Assembly: GCF_004168365.1 (NCBI RefSeq)
Contig: NZ_CP035704.1
Coordinates: forward strand, 1,550,001-1,614,000
Source of the DNA: Pseudolysobacter antarcticus
GTDB lineage: Bacteria; Pseudomonadota; Gammaproteobacteria; Xanthomonadales; Rhodanobacteraceae
Reading direction: 5' to 3'
DNA length: 64,000 bases
Translations under genes and position numbers: made by a program
Notes under the pieces: model-generated
Told to the model about the DNA's origin: nothing
Database searches by the model: none
Seen by the model: only the letters and a program-made list of their open reading frames with translations
In this document: in pieces, positions 51,988 through 60,568 of the stretch
Layout: every line of letters begins with the position of its first letter
Numbering within the stretch: the first letter of the stretch is position 1

Positions 51988-54117
51988 ATGTCGCAATTTT
52001 TTGCTACCTGTCCGAAAGGGCTGGAATATCTGCTGGTCGATGAGCTCAAGTCGCTCGGTGCCGATGATGCGCACGAGTCGCTTTCCGGCGTGCATTTTTC
52101 CGGCGAACTGGAACTCGGTTATCGCGCGTGTTTGTGGTCGCGTCTGGCCAGTCGCATCCTGTTGCGTCTGGCCGAGTTCGATGTGCCCGACGAAGCCGCG
52201 TTGTACGCGGGCGTTGGCGAGCTGGATTGGTCGCAGCATATGGATGTCGAGGGCACGTTGGCCGTGGATGCAGTCGGCTCCAGCGAAACTTTGCGCAATA
52301 CGCAATACGTCGCGCAACGCGTCAAGGACGCCGTGGTCGATCAGTTTCGCGAGCGCACCGGCCAGCGTCCGGCTGTGGATCAGGAACAGCCGTCTATACG
52401 GCTAAATATCGCGTTGCGTCGTGATCGTGCCTTGCTCAATCTCGATCTGTCCGGCGCGCCGTTGCATCAGCGCGGCTGGCGTCGCGGCACCGGCATCGCG
52501 CCGCTGAAAGAAAACCTCGCGTGCGCGATGTTGTTGCGCGCGGGCTGGCCGGCTATTTTCGCGGCAGGCGGCGGTCTGGTCGATCCGATGTGCGGTTCGG
52601 CGACGCTCGTGATCGAAGCGGCGCTGATGGCGGGCGATGTCGCGCCGGGTTTGCGCCGCGATTATTTCGGCCTGCGCGGCTGGAAACAGCACGATGCAGC
52701 ATTGTGGAAATCCTTGCGCGACGATGCGTTTACCCGCGCCGATATCGGTCTGAAAAAACTCGCGCCGGTGTTCTTCGGTTTTGATGACGATCCGTCAGTA
52801 CTGGCCGAAGCCAAGCGCAATGCGCAATCTGCCGGTGTCGCCGGGTTTGTGCATCTTGGGCGGCAATCGCTAACACATCTGAAGCGTCCGCATGAATGCG
52901 AGCAACCTGGTCTGGTGATCTGCAATCCGCCGTATGGCGAGCGCATGGGTGTGGACGAATCGTTGCTCGATCTGTATCGCGAAATTGGCTTACGCTTGAA
53001 ATCTGAATTCACCGGCTGGAAGGCGAGTGTAATCACCTCGGACGATGCGCTGGCGCGGGCGATCGGCCTGCGCGCCGAAAAGCGCTACAAACTTTACAAC
53101 GGTGCGCTCGAATGTGTGCTGCTCAATTTCGATCTTTACGCTACCGCAGCGATCGAACCACGCGAAGCCAAACCGCTGTCGCCCGGTGCGGAGATGTTGC
53201 GCAATCGGCTGCAGAAAAATCTCAAGCACCTGCGCAAGCCGCTCGCGCGCGAAGGCATCACATGTTATCGCGCCTACGATGCGGATCTGCCGGAATACGC
53301 TGCGGCGATCGATGTTTTCGCAAACCATCTGCACATCCAGGAATACGCGCCGCCGGCCAGCGTGCCGGAAGCAACTGCACAAATTCGTCTGCGCGAAATC
53401 GTGCGCGTCGCAGCGGAAGTGTTTGCCTTGCCGCGTGCATCGATCGCGCTGAAAACGCGCAGCCGCGGCAAGGGCGGTGAGAAATACGGACGCATGAGCG
53501 AGCGCGGCGAATTCATCGAAGTGGGCGAGGGCGGTCTGCGTTTTCTCGTCAACCTGAACGACTATCTCGATACCGGATTGTTCCTCGATCATCGCCCGTT
53601 GCGTGCGCGTGTGCGTGAACTCGCACGCGGTAAAACTTTCCTCAATCTGTTTTGCTACACCGGCACGGTCAGCGTGTATGCAGCCGACGGCGGTGCGAGC
53701 AAAACCACCAGCGTCGATCTGTCGGCGACGTATCTCGATTGGGCCGGAAGAAATTTCGCGCTGAACGGATTTGTCGGCCGCGATCATGCGCTGGTACAAG
53801 CCGATGGTTTGTCGTGGCTCGAAAATGATCCGGCGCTATACGATCTGATCTATGTCGATCCGCCGACGTTTTCGAACTCCAAACGCGCCGACGATTTTGA
53901 TGTGCAACGCGATCATGTGCGTCTGCTCAAACTCTGCGCCGCACGTCTTGCGCCGGGCGGATTGATTTTGTTCTCGAACAATTACCGGCGCTTCAAACTC
54001 GACGAAACCGAACTTGATGGACTCGACATCAAGGACATCAGCGCGCAAACCATTCCGCTGGATTTCGCGCGCCACGCGCGTATTCATCGCTGCTGGGAAA
54101 TCCGCCACGCATCGTAA
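51988..54117 (+). CDS. rlmL: Bifunctional 23S rRNA methyltransferase RlmKL
   Basis: Makes m2G2445 and m7G2069 in 23S rRNA. The 709-residue protein fuses two methyltransferases. The N-terminal half has a THUMP domain, then VDPMCGSATLVIEAALMA and the catalytic LVICNPPYGERMG. The C-terminal half, RlmK-like, has FLNLFCYTGTVSVYAADGGA, DLSATYLDWAGRNFALNG and LIYVDPPTFSNSK. Length matches E. coli RlmKL (702). ATG 51988 is 7 bases after the hydrolase gene. A small GCCGGC/GCCGGC hairpin follows the stop (54132-54149). Confidence 0.95.
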   Translation: MSQFFATCPKGLEYLLVDELKSLGADDAHESLSGVHFSGELELGYRACLWSRLASRILLRLAEFDVPDEAALYAGVGELDWSQHMDVEGTLAVDAVGSSETLRNTQYVAQRVKDAVVDQFRERTGQRPAVDQEQPSIRLNIALRRDRALLNLDLSGAPLHQRGWRRGTGIAPLKENLACAMLLRAGWPAIFAAGGGLVDPMCGSATLVIEAALMAGDVAPGLRRDYFGLRGWKQHDAALWKSLRDDAFTRADIGLKKLAPVFFGFDDDPSVLAEAKRNAQSAGVAGFVHLGRQSLTHLKRPHECEQPGLVICNPPYGERMGVDESLLDLYREIGLRLKSEFTGWKASVITSDDALARAIGLRAEKRYKLYNGALECVLLNFDLYATAAIEPREAKPLSPGAEMLRNRLQKNLKHLRKPLAREGITCYRAYDADLPEYAAAIDVFANHLHIQEYAPPASVPEATAQIRLREIVRVAAEVFALPRASIALKTRSRGKGGEKYGRMSERGEFIEVGEGGLRFLVNLNDYLDTGLFLDHRPLRARVRELARGKTFLNLFCYTGTVSVYAADGGASKTTSVDLSATYLDWAGRNFALNGFVGRDHALVQADGLSWLENDPALYDLIYVDPPTFSNSKRADDFDVQRDHVRLLKLCAARLAPGGLILFSNNYRRFKLDETELDGLDIKDISAQTIPLDFARHARIHRCWEIRHAS

Positions 54118-54244
54118 TCTTAAGATTTGTCGCCGGCTGAACGGCCGGCAACACCACGTCAACCGCCCGCCCCACGCTGCGTTATTTCACAGTCGATTCA
54201 GAACCGAAAGTGCAATATGAACTCGCAGTCTTAAGGAGGCCGCT

Positions 54245-54631
54245 ATGTTTACCCCAGTAAGTAAAATCCGTTCAGTGTTGTTTGGTGTGGTCGCCCTTGC
54301 TGGCGTCGCCTTGGCGCCGTCCGCATTCGCTGGTCACTTGGGAGTGAGTGTCAACGTCGGTCTGCCCGGCATCGGTCTCGGCTATTCAAGCTGCGGTCAT
54401 TGCGGATGGGGTGGCCACGGTTACGGTTATGCCAACGTGGGTTATGTCGGCGGTTACGCCCCAGCGTACTATCCGGCCTATTACGGTGGCGGCTACTATC
54501 GCGGCCCGGCTTACGGCGTAGTCTACGATCGCGGTTATCGCGGCGGTTATGGCCGAGGTGGTTACGATCGCGGTCGCGAACACGGCTACGATCATGATCG
54601 CTACTACAACCACGGTGGTTATCACCACTGA
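54245..54631 (+). CDS. Exported glycine/tyrosine-rich protein
   Basis: A 128-residue low-complexity protein. The signal peptide (VLFGVVALAGVALAPSAFA) is typical. The mature chain is rich in Gly, Tyr and His with repeats such as GGYAPAYYPAYYGGGYY and RGGYGRGGYDRGREHG, like small exported proteins of proteobacteria that may coat the envelope or bind metal through His/Tyr. AAGGAGG (54233-54239) lies shortly before the ATG. A strong terminator closes the transcript. No enzymatic role is visible. Confidence 0.82.
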   Translation: MFTPVSKIRSVLFGVVALAGVALAPSAFAGHLGVSVNVGLPGIGLGYSSCGHCGWGGHGYGYANVGYVGGYAPAYYPAYYGGGYYRGPAYGVVYDRGYRGGYGRGGYDRGREHGYDHDRYYNHGGYHH

Positions 54632-54672
54632 TCGGTCGTCCAGTTTCCAGCGCTCTGCGCTGATCTGATCGA

Positions 54673-54705
54673 AACGCCTCGCCCGATTGGGCGGGGCGTT
54701 TTTTT
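54673..54705 (+). terminator. Intrinsic terminator after the Gly/Tyr-rich gene
   Basis: AACGCCTCGCCC-GATT-GGGCGGGGCGTT, a 12-bp stem with one G-T pair, followed by a T7 tract. Confidence 0.93.
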
Positions 54706-54798
54706 GTGCGTCGCATGTGCCAAACGTTTGCCAAGTTTGATTGGCCTCGGCGCCACCCAACCACTATGATACGCGGCATTCCTTCAGCGGTATGTCGC

Positions 54799-55455
54799 AT
54801 GAGTCAGCGCCCAGCAGCAGATAAACCAGCCAAACCTGTCGCCACGGCAGGATGGACATTTTTCCGGCAGTGGCTGAAGAATCCGTTGAGTATCGCGGCG
54901 TTGTCGCCAAGCGGACGCCAGCTCGCGGGTCGCATGATGAATGAGCTGCCGTCAGGCGCCAAACGTGTGGTCGAACTCGGCGGCGGCACCGGCGTATTTA
55001 CCCGCGCCATGCTCGAACACGGCATCGAGCCGCACAACTTGCTGGTGGTCGAGCTCAACGAAGAACTGTATCAATATCTGCACGCGAGTTTCCCCGAGGT
55101 CAACGTGGTCTGGGGCAATGCCTGCGATCTGAATGCGATTGCGAGCAAGGCCGGCATGCTCAGCGATGGCAAGATCGATGCGGTGATCAGCGGACTCGGC
55201 CTGTTGTCGATGCCACGCGTTTTGCAGATGAATATTCTCGGTTCGGCCTTCGAGGTGCTGAAGCAGGACGGTTGTTTCATCCAGTTCACCTACGGCCCGA
55301 AATCACCGATTCCGCCGGATGTATTGCAAGAGCTCGGCGTGAGCGTGCGACGTGGTGGATTCGCGTGGCGCAATCTGCCGCCGGCATCGGTGTTTGTGTA
55401 TTCGCGCAATCGGTCGAAGGGGATTCAGGCGACCAGGCCTGTGGCGAAAAGTTGA
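54799..55455 (+). CDS. Class I SAM-dependent methyltransferase (phospholipid N-methyltransferase-like)
   Basis: A 218-residue methyltransferase. After a basic N-terminus with FFRQWLKNPLSIAALSPSG, the SAM motif I is VVELGGGTGVFTRAML. ISGLGLLSMPRVLQMNIL and QFTYGPKSPIPPDVL follow, as in PmtA-type phosphatidylethanolamine methyltransferases. A lipid substrate is therefore likely but unproven. The start at 54799 is preferred, as it lies after the terminator region and opens the conserved part; no strong ribosome site is seen. A small membrane-protein gene follows after 35 bases. Confidence 0.82.
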   Translation: MSQRPAADKPAKPVATAGWTFFRQWLKNPLSIAALSPSGRQLAGRMMNELPSGAKRVVELGGGTGVFTRAMLEHGIEPHNLLVVELNEELYQYLHASFPEVNVVWGNACDLNAIASKAGMLSDGKIDAVISGLGLLSMPRVLQMNILGSAFEVLKQDGCFIQFTYGPKSPIPPDVLQELGVSVRRGGFAWRNLPPASVFVYSRNRSKGIQATRPVAKS

Positions 55456-55490
55456 ATCATCGCGGCCTAAGAAGATAGTTGGGGTATTTC

Positions 55491-55721
55491 ATGACAGAGT
55501 CTGTACGCACACAAATTTTCCGCGCCGTTGGAATGTTTTTAGGCGTGGTCATGATTCTTTTCGGATCTGTTGATATTCTGCTTTCAATCATGGGCGAAAT
55601 GCGGCCATTCGATTCGACTATGGGAGTGTCGCCGATATTTATGGGCTGGTTATTCGTGTCATATGGACTCGGCTGGTCTTCTCCTTTTCGCAAAGAAGCG
55701 CCTAGTCCTGCCGATAAATAA
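55491..55721 (+). CDS. Small two-TM membrane protein
   Basis: A 76-residue protein of unrecognised family. TM1 is about residues 12-33 (VGMFLGVVMILFGSVDILLS) and TM2 about 47-64 (SPIFMGWLFVSYGLGW), with a short loop and a polar C-terminus. GGGG lies 6 bases before ATG 55491. It is downstream of the methyltransferase and convergent with mfd, from which it is separated by 26 bases. Function unknown. Confidence 0.6.
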   Translation: MTESVRTQIFRAVGMFLGVVMILFGSVDILLSIMGEMRPFDSTMGVSPIFMGWLFVSYGLGWSSPFRKEAPSPADK

Positions 55722-55747
55722 GTCATGCGAAATAGTTGGCTGGGTTT

Positions 55748-58700
55748 TCACTCCGCCATATTCGCGCCCAACGCAATCAACAACTCACGCGCGCTGCGCA
55801 ACCGTTCAGCCGTACCCGGTAGCTCAAGTCTGATGCGCAATTTGTCCTGCCCATCCAGCCCATAAACCTTCGGCATTTTCTGGATCAGTTTGATCACGGT
55901 CATCGGATCGACATTCGGTTGCGGTTTGAAAATCACGCGGCCACCGGTCGCGCCGACATCGAGTTTGCGGATGCCAAGACGCGTCGCCGCAAGTTTCAGC
56001 GCGGCCACGCCGAACAGGTTTTTCACCTGCTCCGGCAGTAGCCCAAAACGATCGATCATCTCGACTTGCAACTCGCGCAGTTGATCCTCGTCCTGCGCAC
56101 TCGCGATGCGTTTGTACAAGGTCAGGCGTGTGTGCACATCGGGCAGATAGTCGTCCGGGATCAGCGCGGCCAGATGCAGTTCGACCAAGGCGTCGTGTTC
56201 CGAGGTCAGATCGAAATCCGGCACCTTGCCGGACTTCAATGCGCGCACCGCGCGATCGAGCAATTCGGTGTACAGCGAGAATCCGATCTCGGTGATCTCG
56301 CCACTTTGTTCCTCGCCGAGCAATTCGCCAGCGCCGCGGATTTCGAGATCGTGCGTCGCCAAGGTGAAACCCGCGCCGAGTTCTTCGAGCGAGGCGATCG
56401 CTTCGAGACGCTTCTCCGCATCGCCGCTGATGCTGCGTCGATCAGGCACCATCAGATACGCAAACGCACGATGATGCGAGCGCCCGACGCGACCGCGCAA
56501 CTGATGCAATTGCGACAGCCCGAATTTGTCGGCGCGATTGATCACGATGGTATTGGCGCTCGGCACGTCGATGCCGGATTCGATGATCGTCGTGCACACC
56601 AGCACGTTGAAACGCTGACGATAAAAATCGAGCATGACCTGTTCGAGTTCGCGTTCTGGCATCTGTCCATGCGCAACACGGATGCGCGCTTCGGGCACGA
56701 GTTCGCCAAGTTCGCGCGCAGCTTTTTCGATGCTCTCGACTTCGTTGTGCAGATAATAAACCTGGCCGCCACGCGACAGCTCGCGTTGGAATGCCTCGCG
56801 CATCAAGGCTGGATCAGTCGGCGAAATCACAGTCTGCACGGCCATGCGATGCGCCGGCGGTGTGGCGATGATCGACAGATCGCGCAGCCCGCTCATCGCC
56901 ATGTTGAGCGTGCGCGGAATCGGCGTGGCGGTGAGTGTGAGCAGGTCGACTTCGGCGCGCAGTTTTTTCAGCGCTTCTTTCTGGCGCACGCCGAAACGTT
57001 GTTCTTCATCAACTATGACGAGGCCGAGATCCTTGAACTTCACATCGGCCTGCAACAATCGGTGCGTGCCGATAATTACATCGAGACTGCCATCGGCTAG
57101 CTTGCGGATTTCCGCCTCGATTTCCTTTTTCGACTTGAAGCGCGACAGCACTTCGACGCGGATCGGCCAGTCGGCAAAGCGGTCGCGGAAATTCTGGTAA
57201 TGCTGCTGCGCGAGCAACGTGGTCGGCACCAGCACGGCAACTTGTTTGCCAGCAATCGCCGCGACAAATGCGGCGCGTAATGCGACTTCAGTCTTGCCAA
57301 AACCGACATCGCCGCACACCACGCGATCCATCGATTTCGGCGCGATGAGATCGTTGATCACCGCTTCGATCGCGCTGGCCTGATCCGGTGTTTCCTCGAA
57401 CGGGAAGGTCGCCGCAAATTGCGCGTACATGGCGCGATCGAACTCGAACGCATAACCCGGACGAGCCTCGCGCTTGGCGTACAGCGCGAGCAATTCGGCA
57501 GCGGCATCGCGTACTTTTTCCGCTGCCTTGCGCTTGGCTTTGGCCCATTGTTCGCCGCCGAGCGAATGCAGTGGCGCGAGTTCCGACGCGGCACCGGAAT
57601 AACGACTGACCAGATGCAGCTGCGCCACCGGCACGTACAGCTTGTCGCCCTTGGCGTATTCGATCGCGAGAAATTCGCCGCCTTCGCCGCCGACATCGAG
57701 CTTGAGCAAACCTTGATACCGACCGACACCATGGTCGGCGTGCACCACCGGCGCACCGATCGCGAGATCGGCCAGATCGCGGATGATCGCGTCGGGATCG
57801 CGCCCGACACGTTTACGTCGGCGCTGCTGCTGCACGCGCTCGCCGTATAACTGCCGTTCGGTCAGCACGGTCAGCGGCGGATCGTTGATCGCGAGGCCAT
57901 CGTCGAGCGTGGCGACCGTGATCGCGAATCGCGCGTCGCTGCGCAGGAATTCCTGCCAGCTCGCGACTACCGCGGGTTTGATCGAAAGTTCGGCCAGCGT
58001 ATCGAGCAGGGCTTCGCGACGACCTGCCGAATCGGTAGCGATCAATACGCGGCCTGGATACGCGCTTAGAAACGCTTTCAGTTCTGCGCCCGGAATTTCG
58101 CCCTTGCGCGCGAGCGCGAGCTGCGGTGCGGGTTGTGTGGCGAGCGCGACGGCGTGCTCGTTGCGCCCCTTCTCGACGATCTCGACACGCAAGGTCTGGT
58201 TCAGGCGCTCGCGCAGATTCTCTGGCGGCAGATACAGTTCCGGCACCGGCAGGATCGGGCGTTCGATGTCGTGCGCGCGCTGGTCGTAACGCGCCTGCGC
58301 CTGCGCGTAGAACTGCGTTGCCGCATCGAGCGCGCCTTCGTTCAAGACGAACAGCGATTTCTCGCCGAGATAATCGAACAGGGTTTCGGTCTTCTCGAAA
58401 AACAGCGGCAGGTAATATTCGATGCCGGCGGGTGTCGCGCCTTCCTTCAGATCCTGATACACCGGGCAGCGGCGCGGGTCGATCGGAAAACGTTCGCGCA
58501 AGGTATTGCGGAAATGTTTCGCCGATTCTTCGGTGAGCGGAAATTCGCGCGCGGGCAGCAGGCGCACCGACTCGACTTTTTCCTGCGAGCGTTGCGATTC
58601 GGGATCGAAGGTGCGGATCGAATCGATTTCGTCATCGAACAATTCGACACGATACGGCTCGGCGCTGCCCATCGGGAAAATATCGAGCAGTGCACCGCGC

Positions 58701-59194
58701 ACGGCAAAATCGCCGGGCTCGGAAACCTGCGGCACATGCCTATAACCTGCGCTTTCGAGGCGACGTTGTTCGATGCCGAGATCGAGTTTCTGTTTCACCG
58801 CCAGCACCAGGCCGAAGCCGGTGATGAAGCTGCGCGGCGCGAGGCGTTGCATCAAGGTGCCGATCGGCACGACCAACACGCCGCGTGTCGTCGTCGGCAA
58901 TTGATACAACGTGGCGATGCGCTGCGAAACGATTTCCGGATGCGGCGGAAACAGATCGTAGGGCAGGGTTTCCCAATCCGGAAAATGCAACACCGGCAAC
59001 TCGCCGGCGAATACGCGCAAGTCGTCGTCGAGCGTGTGCGCGGCGTGGGTATCGCGCGTTACCGCAACCACCAGACCATCATGCTTGCGCGCGGTTTCGG
59101 CGATCGCCAAAGCGAGTGCCGAGCCCTGCGGTGGCAACCAGAAACTGCGATGTTTGCTGCTGCTCGGCAGCGGCGGAGTCAATAAGGCTTTCAT
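55748..59194 (-). CDS. mfd: Transcription-repair coupling factor
   Basis: A 1148-residue ATP-dependent translocase that removes RNA polymerase stalled at lesions and recruits UvrA. The N-terminal UvrB-like region (to about residue 330), a linker, the RNA-polymerase-interacting domain starting GAPVVHADHGVGRYQGL, and the RecG-like motor with CGDVGFGKTEVALRAAF, VLVPTTLLAQQHY, VIVDEEQRFGV, LTATPIPRTLNMA and QLRGRVGRS are visible; the TRCF domain is at the C-terminus. Length equals E. coli Mfd (1148). ATG 59194. Confidence 0.97.
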   Translation of the reverse strand: MKALLTPPLPSSSKHRSFWLPPQGSALALAIAETARKHDGLVVAVTRDTHAAHTLDDDLRVFAGELPVLHFPDWETLPYDLFPPHPEIVSQRIATLYQLPTTTRGVLVVPIGTLMQRLAPRSFITGFGLVLAVKQKLDLGIEQRRLESAGYRHVPQVSEPGDFAVRGALLDIFPMGSAEPYRVELFDDEIDSIRTFDPESQRSQEKVESVRLLPAREFPLTEESAKHFRNTLRERFPIDPRRCPVYQDLKEGATPAGIEYYLPLFFEKTETLFDYLGEKSLFVLNEGALDAATQFYAQAQARYDQRAHDIERPILPVPELYLPPENLRERLNQTLRVEIVEKGRNEHAVALATQPAPQLALARKGEIPGAELKAFLSAYPGRVLIATDSAGRREALLDTLAELSIKPAVVASWQEFLRSDARFAITVATLDDGLAINDPPLTVLTERQLYGERVQQQRRRKRVGRDPDAIIRDLADLAIGAPVVHADHGVGRYQGLLKLDVGGEGGEFLAIEYAKGDKLYVPVAQLHLVSRYSGAASELAPLHSLGGEQWAKAKRKAAEKVRDAAAELLALYAKREARPGYAFEFDRAMYAQFAATFPFEETPDQASAIEAVINDLIAPKSMDRVVCGDVGFGKTEVALRAAFVAAIAGKQVAVLVPTTLLAQQHYQNFRDRFADWPIRVEVLSRFKSKKEIEAEIRKLADGSLDVIIGTHRLLQADVKFKDLGLVIVDEEQRFGVRQKEALKKLRAEVDLLTLTATPIPRTLNMAMSGLRDLSIIATPPAHRMAVQTVISPTDPALMREAFQRELSRGGQVYYLHNEVESIEKAARELGELVPEARIRVAHGQMPERELEQVMLDFYRQRFNVLVCTTIIESGIDVPSANTIVINRADKFGLSQLHQLRGRVGRSHHRAFAYLMVPDRRSISGDAEKRLEAIASLEELGAGFTLATHDLEIRGAGELLGEEQSGEITEIGFSLYTELLDRAVRALKSGKVPDFDLTSEHDALVELHLAALIPDDYLPDVHTRLTLYKRIASAQDEDQLRELQVEMIDRFGLLPEQVKNLFGVAALKLAATRLGIRKLDVGATGGRVIFKPQPNVDPMTVIKLIQKMPKVYGLDGQDKLRIRLELPGTAERLRSARELLIALGANMAE

Positions 59195-59440
59195 GGATTC
59201 CAGAACAGGGACAGCGCCGTGGAGAGGGTCGAGGCACAGCAGCGCGCGGTGCCTAGTTTACCGCGTGCTGGAACGACGTGCGCGGATTTGATGCGGGTCG
59301 ACAAGGTTGATCTGAATATCGTCCAAGCCAATAAGGATGCGGGTTTCACGACCATTGGTCATGCCCAATACTTCACATGATTTTACGTACCCGCTCGGCG
59401 CGATACGTGATAATGCAGGCCGATCAAATCTCTTGCGGAT

Positions 59441-60568
59441 ATGTATTACATGCTTAGTGTCACCCGAAAATTTTCATTGCGTGCGAGTGCCACGGTGCTG
59501 CTCGCGACCAGCATTGTGTTGGCCGGCTGCGCAGCACCGCCGCCGCCAGCGCCGGTTGCTGCAGTGCCGGTGAGTGTGGTCAGTGCGCAGAAAAAAACCA
59601 TTCCGGAATTGATCAGCGCCGTCGGCACGGTCGAGGCGATCAACAGCGTCGCCGTAAAGTCGCTAGTCGATGGTCAACTGCTCGAAAGCCATGTCAAGGA
59701 CGGTGAAGATGTAAAGGCCGGACAGCTGTTATTCAAGATCGATGCGCGCCCCGCCCAGGCCGCGCTCGCTCAAGCCGAGGCGGCGCAGGCCAAGGATGTC
59801 GCCGCGCGTGATTTGGCGAAGGCGCAAGTGGCGCGCTACAAACCCGTGGCCGACAAGGGTTTTGTTTCGGCGGATCAGATGCAGCAGTACGTGACCGCGT
59901 ACGAAGCCGCTGCAGCGAGCGTGAAAGTCGATCAGGCGAATGTCGGCGCGGCGAAATTGACTCAGGGTTATACCAATATCTACGCGCCGATTTCCGGGCG
60001 CGCCGGACGCATCCTCGTGCAGGCCGGCAACATCGTCAAAGCCAACGACACGCAGGCGCTGCTGGTGATCAATCAGATCACCCCGATCTACGTCAGCTTT
60101 TCGATTCCGGGCCAGCTGGTGGCGCGTGTGCGTAGCGCGCAAGCGCAGGCGACGCTCGCGGTGCAGGCAAGCGCGGAAGGCATGCAGGATGCGGCCAGCG
60201 GCCAACTTGCGTTCGTCGACAATAGCGTCGATCAGACCACCGGCACGGTGAAGCTGCGCGCAAGTTTCGTGAATGCCGGCGAGCAACTCTGGCCGGGCCA
60301 GTTCGTCAATATCGCGCTGACGCTCGGCAGCGAAATCGATGCGATTGTCGTGCCGGATGCAGCGGTCAAGGCCGGTCCGAACGGCAGCTACGTTTTTGTG
60401 ATCAATGCGCAACATCATGCCGAGTTGCGCAGCGTCACCGTCGCGCGCGATGCGGCCGGCGAAGTGGTTATCGCCAAGGGCTTGAATGAAGGCGATTCGG
60501 TCGTGACCGACGGCCAGTCGCGCCTGGTCGATGGCACGCTGGTCAAAACGGAAGCGGCGAAGCCATGA
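59441..60568 (+). CDS. RND efflux periplasmic adaptor (membrane-fusion protein), lipoprotein
   Basis: A 375-residue adaptor linking the pump to an outer-membrane channel. The signal ends in the lipobox VLAGC. The biotinyl-lipoyl part has VKSLVDGQLLESHVKDGEDVKAGQLLFKID, quoted here as VDGQLLESHVKDGEDVKAG. A helical hairpin (AEAAQAKDVAARDLAKAQV) and the beta-barrel region IYAPISGRAGRILVQAGNIV follow. It belongs to the AcrA/MdtA type. ATG at 59441 or 59450 both fit; GCGGA is just upstream. It overlaps the pump gene by 4 bases (ATGA). No outer-membrane factor or regulator gene is in view. Confidence 0.93.
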   Translation: MYYMLSVTRKFSLRASATVLLATSIVLAGCAAPPPPAPVAAVPVSVVSAQKKTIPELISAVGTVEAINSVAVKSLVDGQLLESHVKDGEDVKAGQLLFKIDARPAQAALAQAEAAQAKDVAARDLAKAQVARYKPVADKGFVSADQMQQYVTAYEAAAASVKVDQANVGAAKLTQGYTNIYAPISGRAGRILVQAGNIVKANDTQALLVINQITPIYVSFSIPGQLVARVRSAQAQATLAVQASAEGMQDAASGQLAFVDNSVDQTTGTVKLRASFVNAGEQLWPGQFVNIALTLGSEIDAIVVPDAAVKAGPNGSYVFVINAQHHAELRSVTVARDAAGEVVIAKGLNEGDSVVTDGQSRLVDGTLVKTEAAKP